Below are positions 7,148-7,987 of a DNA stretch of 7,987 bases, one piece after another; the stretch's first letter is position 1; the number at the start of each line of letters is the position of its first letter. Location of the stretch: assembly GCA_020721485.1 (NCBI GenBank), contig DYMR01000046.1, forward strand, positions 1 to 7,987, written 5' to 3'. Source of the DNA: Halothiobacillus neapolitanus. GTDB taxonomy: Bacteria > Pseudomonadota > Gammaproteobacteria > Halothiobacillales > Halothiobacillaceae. Below the pieces are notes generated by a model. That model saw nothing but the letters and a program-made list of their open reading frames with translations. It did no database searches and was not told the origin of the DNA. The position numbers and the translations under genes were made by a program.

Positions 7148-7965
7148 ATTTTTGGCAACGCCTGCGCGAAGACATCGACAGCGTGTTCGACCGCGACCCG
7201 GCCGCGCGCAGCCGGTTTGAAATTTTACTCACCTACCCCGGCATTCATGCCGTGCTCTGGCATCGGCTCGCACATCGGCTGTGGCATTGGCGCATCAAAC
7301 TGATTGCCCGCATGGTAGCGAATGCCAGCCGCTGGCTGACCGGCATCGAAATTCATCCGGCGGCACGCATTGGCCGCCGCCTGTTCATCGACCACGGCAT
7401 GGGCGTCGTCATCGGTGAAACGGCTGAAATTGGCGACGACTGCACGCTCTACCACGGCGTCACCCTGGGCGGCACGCAATGGTCGTCCGGCAAGCGCCAC
7501 CCCACCCTCGGCAACGGCGTGGTGGTGGGCGCGGGCGCAAAAGTGCTGGGGCCGATCACCCTGGGCGATGGCGCGCGCATCGGCAGCAACGCCGTGGTGC
7601 TCAAAGATGCCCCGGCAGGCGCCACCTTGGTCGGCATTCCCGCGCGGGTCGTCGGGCAAACCCTACCAATCAGCCCGCAGCAAGCGCGCATCGCGGAAAA
7701 ACTCGGGTTCGATGCCTACGGCGTCGCGCGCGACATGCCCGACCCGGTAGCCGAGGTCATCGACCGGCTGCTCAGCCATGTGCAAGCGGGTGAAGAACGA
7801 CTCGCCGAACTGCTCACCGTCGTCCGCGCCCTGCAAGCCGCCCACGGCACCCCGCCCGAACAGTGGGTGGGCGACCCGGACACCCATCTGCCGAGTTTGT
7901 CGGACTGCCAGCTTTCCCGCAGCAGCAGCCCGCCCTGCGCGCCCGCGCCACCGACCTCGGAATAA
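7144..7965 (+). CDS. cysE: CysE, serine O-acetyltransferase
   Basis: This 273-residue enzyme acetylates L-serine with acetyl-CoA to give O-acetylserine, the first step of cysteine synthesis. It is the short (EpsC/NifP-like) type: a compact helical N-terminus containing DRDPAAR and [14 protein letters not shown], then a left-handed beta-helix of hexapeptide repeats from about residue 65 to 170. The probable catalytic pair is Glu69 (in GIEIHPAA) and His84 (in IDHGMG), aligning with Asp143 and His158 of E. coli CysE. The acetyl-CoA loop [12 protein letters not shown] is at 109-120. After the helix come a charged helical region and a Ser/Pro-rich tail (about 245-273) unlike the family core. The ATG at 7144 overlaps the trmJ stop; GGA at 7135-7137 is a weak ribosome binding site. 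iscR often follows this pair in related genomes, but the window ends first. Confidence 0.95.
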   Translation: MNFWQRLREDIDSVFDRDPAARSRFEILLTYPGIHAVLWHRLAHRLWHWRIKLIARMVANASRWLTGIEIHPAARIGRRLFIDHGMGVVIGETAEIGDDCTLYHGVTLGGTQWSSGKRHPTLGNGVVVGAGAKVLGPITLGDGARIGSNAVVLKDAPAGATLVGIPARVVGQTLPISPQQARIAEKLGFDAYGVARDMPDPVAEVIDRLLSHVQAGEERLAELLTVVRALQAAHGTPPEQWVGDPDTHLPSLSDCQLSRSSSPPCAPAPPTSE

Positions 7966-7966
7966 C

Positions 7967-7987
7967 GCCCAGAGCCCAGAGCCCAGA
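7967..7987. repeat. 7-bp tandem repeat, three copies, cut by the window end
   Basis: The unit GCCCAGA occurs three times without mismatch, starting one base after the cysE stop codon and running to the last base of the window. More copies may lie beyond. No terminator is visible after cysE within the window. Confidence 0.9.

Overview
The window is GC-rich, gene-dense bacterial DNA that most resembles a gammaproteobacterial chromosome. The best lineage evidence is the right half. SuhB is very close to the E. coli protein, with the same Met-His-Pro-Met-Leu-like N-terminus. It is divergent from a trmJ-cysE pair, an arrangement I associate with Gammaproteobacteria, where iscR often follows; the window ends before that point. 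I cannot name a genus. A membrane kinase with a periplasmic c-type haem motif would suit an organism with a well-developed c-type cytochrome metabolism.

Layout. Positions 1-118 hold no gene. They carry a 9-bp tandem repeat (about 5.5 copies) followed by a degenerate 6-bp repeat, downstream of a minus-strand PP2C-type Ser/Thr phosphatase (119-925). A 179-bp divergent promoter region (926-1104) separates the phosphatase from a plus-strand three-gene signalling operon: a hybrid histidine kinase with a Tll0287-like (DUF3365) periplasmic sensor and two receiver domains (1105-3624), a stand-alone receiver protein (3621-3998), and a diguanylate cyclase with the order HisKA-like H-box helix, receiver, GGDEF (3995-5374). 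Both junctions are ATGA stop/start overlaps, so translation is probably coupled. A hairpin with A and T tracts on its two sides (5400-5426) ends this operon and the convergent suhB gene (5460-6254, minus). An 86-bp divergent region follows, then trmJ (6341-7147) and cysE (7144-7965), again joined by an ATGA overlap. Three copies of a 7-bp repeat run off the right edge.

How the genes fit together. The three signalling genes look like one pathway. A periplasmic haem-bearing sensor would drive autophosphorylation of the kinase, phosphate would pass through receiver domains, and the output would be cyclic di-GMP made by the GGDEF protein. The unusual part is the cyclase N-terminus, which keeps an intact kinase H-box (His13, followed by Asp and Thr at the phosphatase-motif position) but has no ATP-binding domain. 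The locus encodes four receivers and no recognisable HPt domain, so this orphan H-box helix may be the phosphotransfer partner. The right half is housekeeping: SuhB (inositol-phosphatase family, rRNA transcription factor), TrmJ (tRNA position 32 2'-O-methylation) and CysE (first step of cysteine synthesis).

All assignments come from reading motifs by eye. No database search or structure prediction was run.
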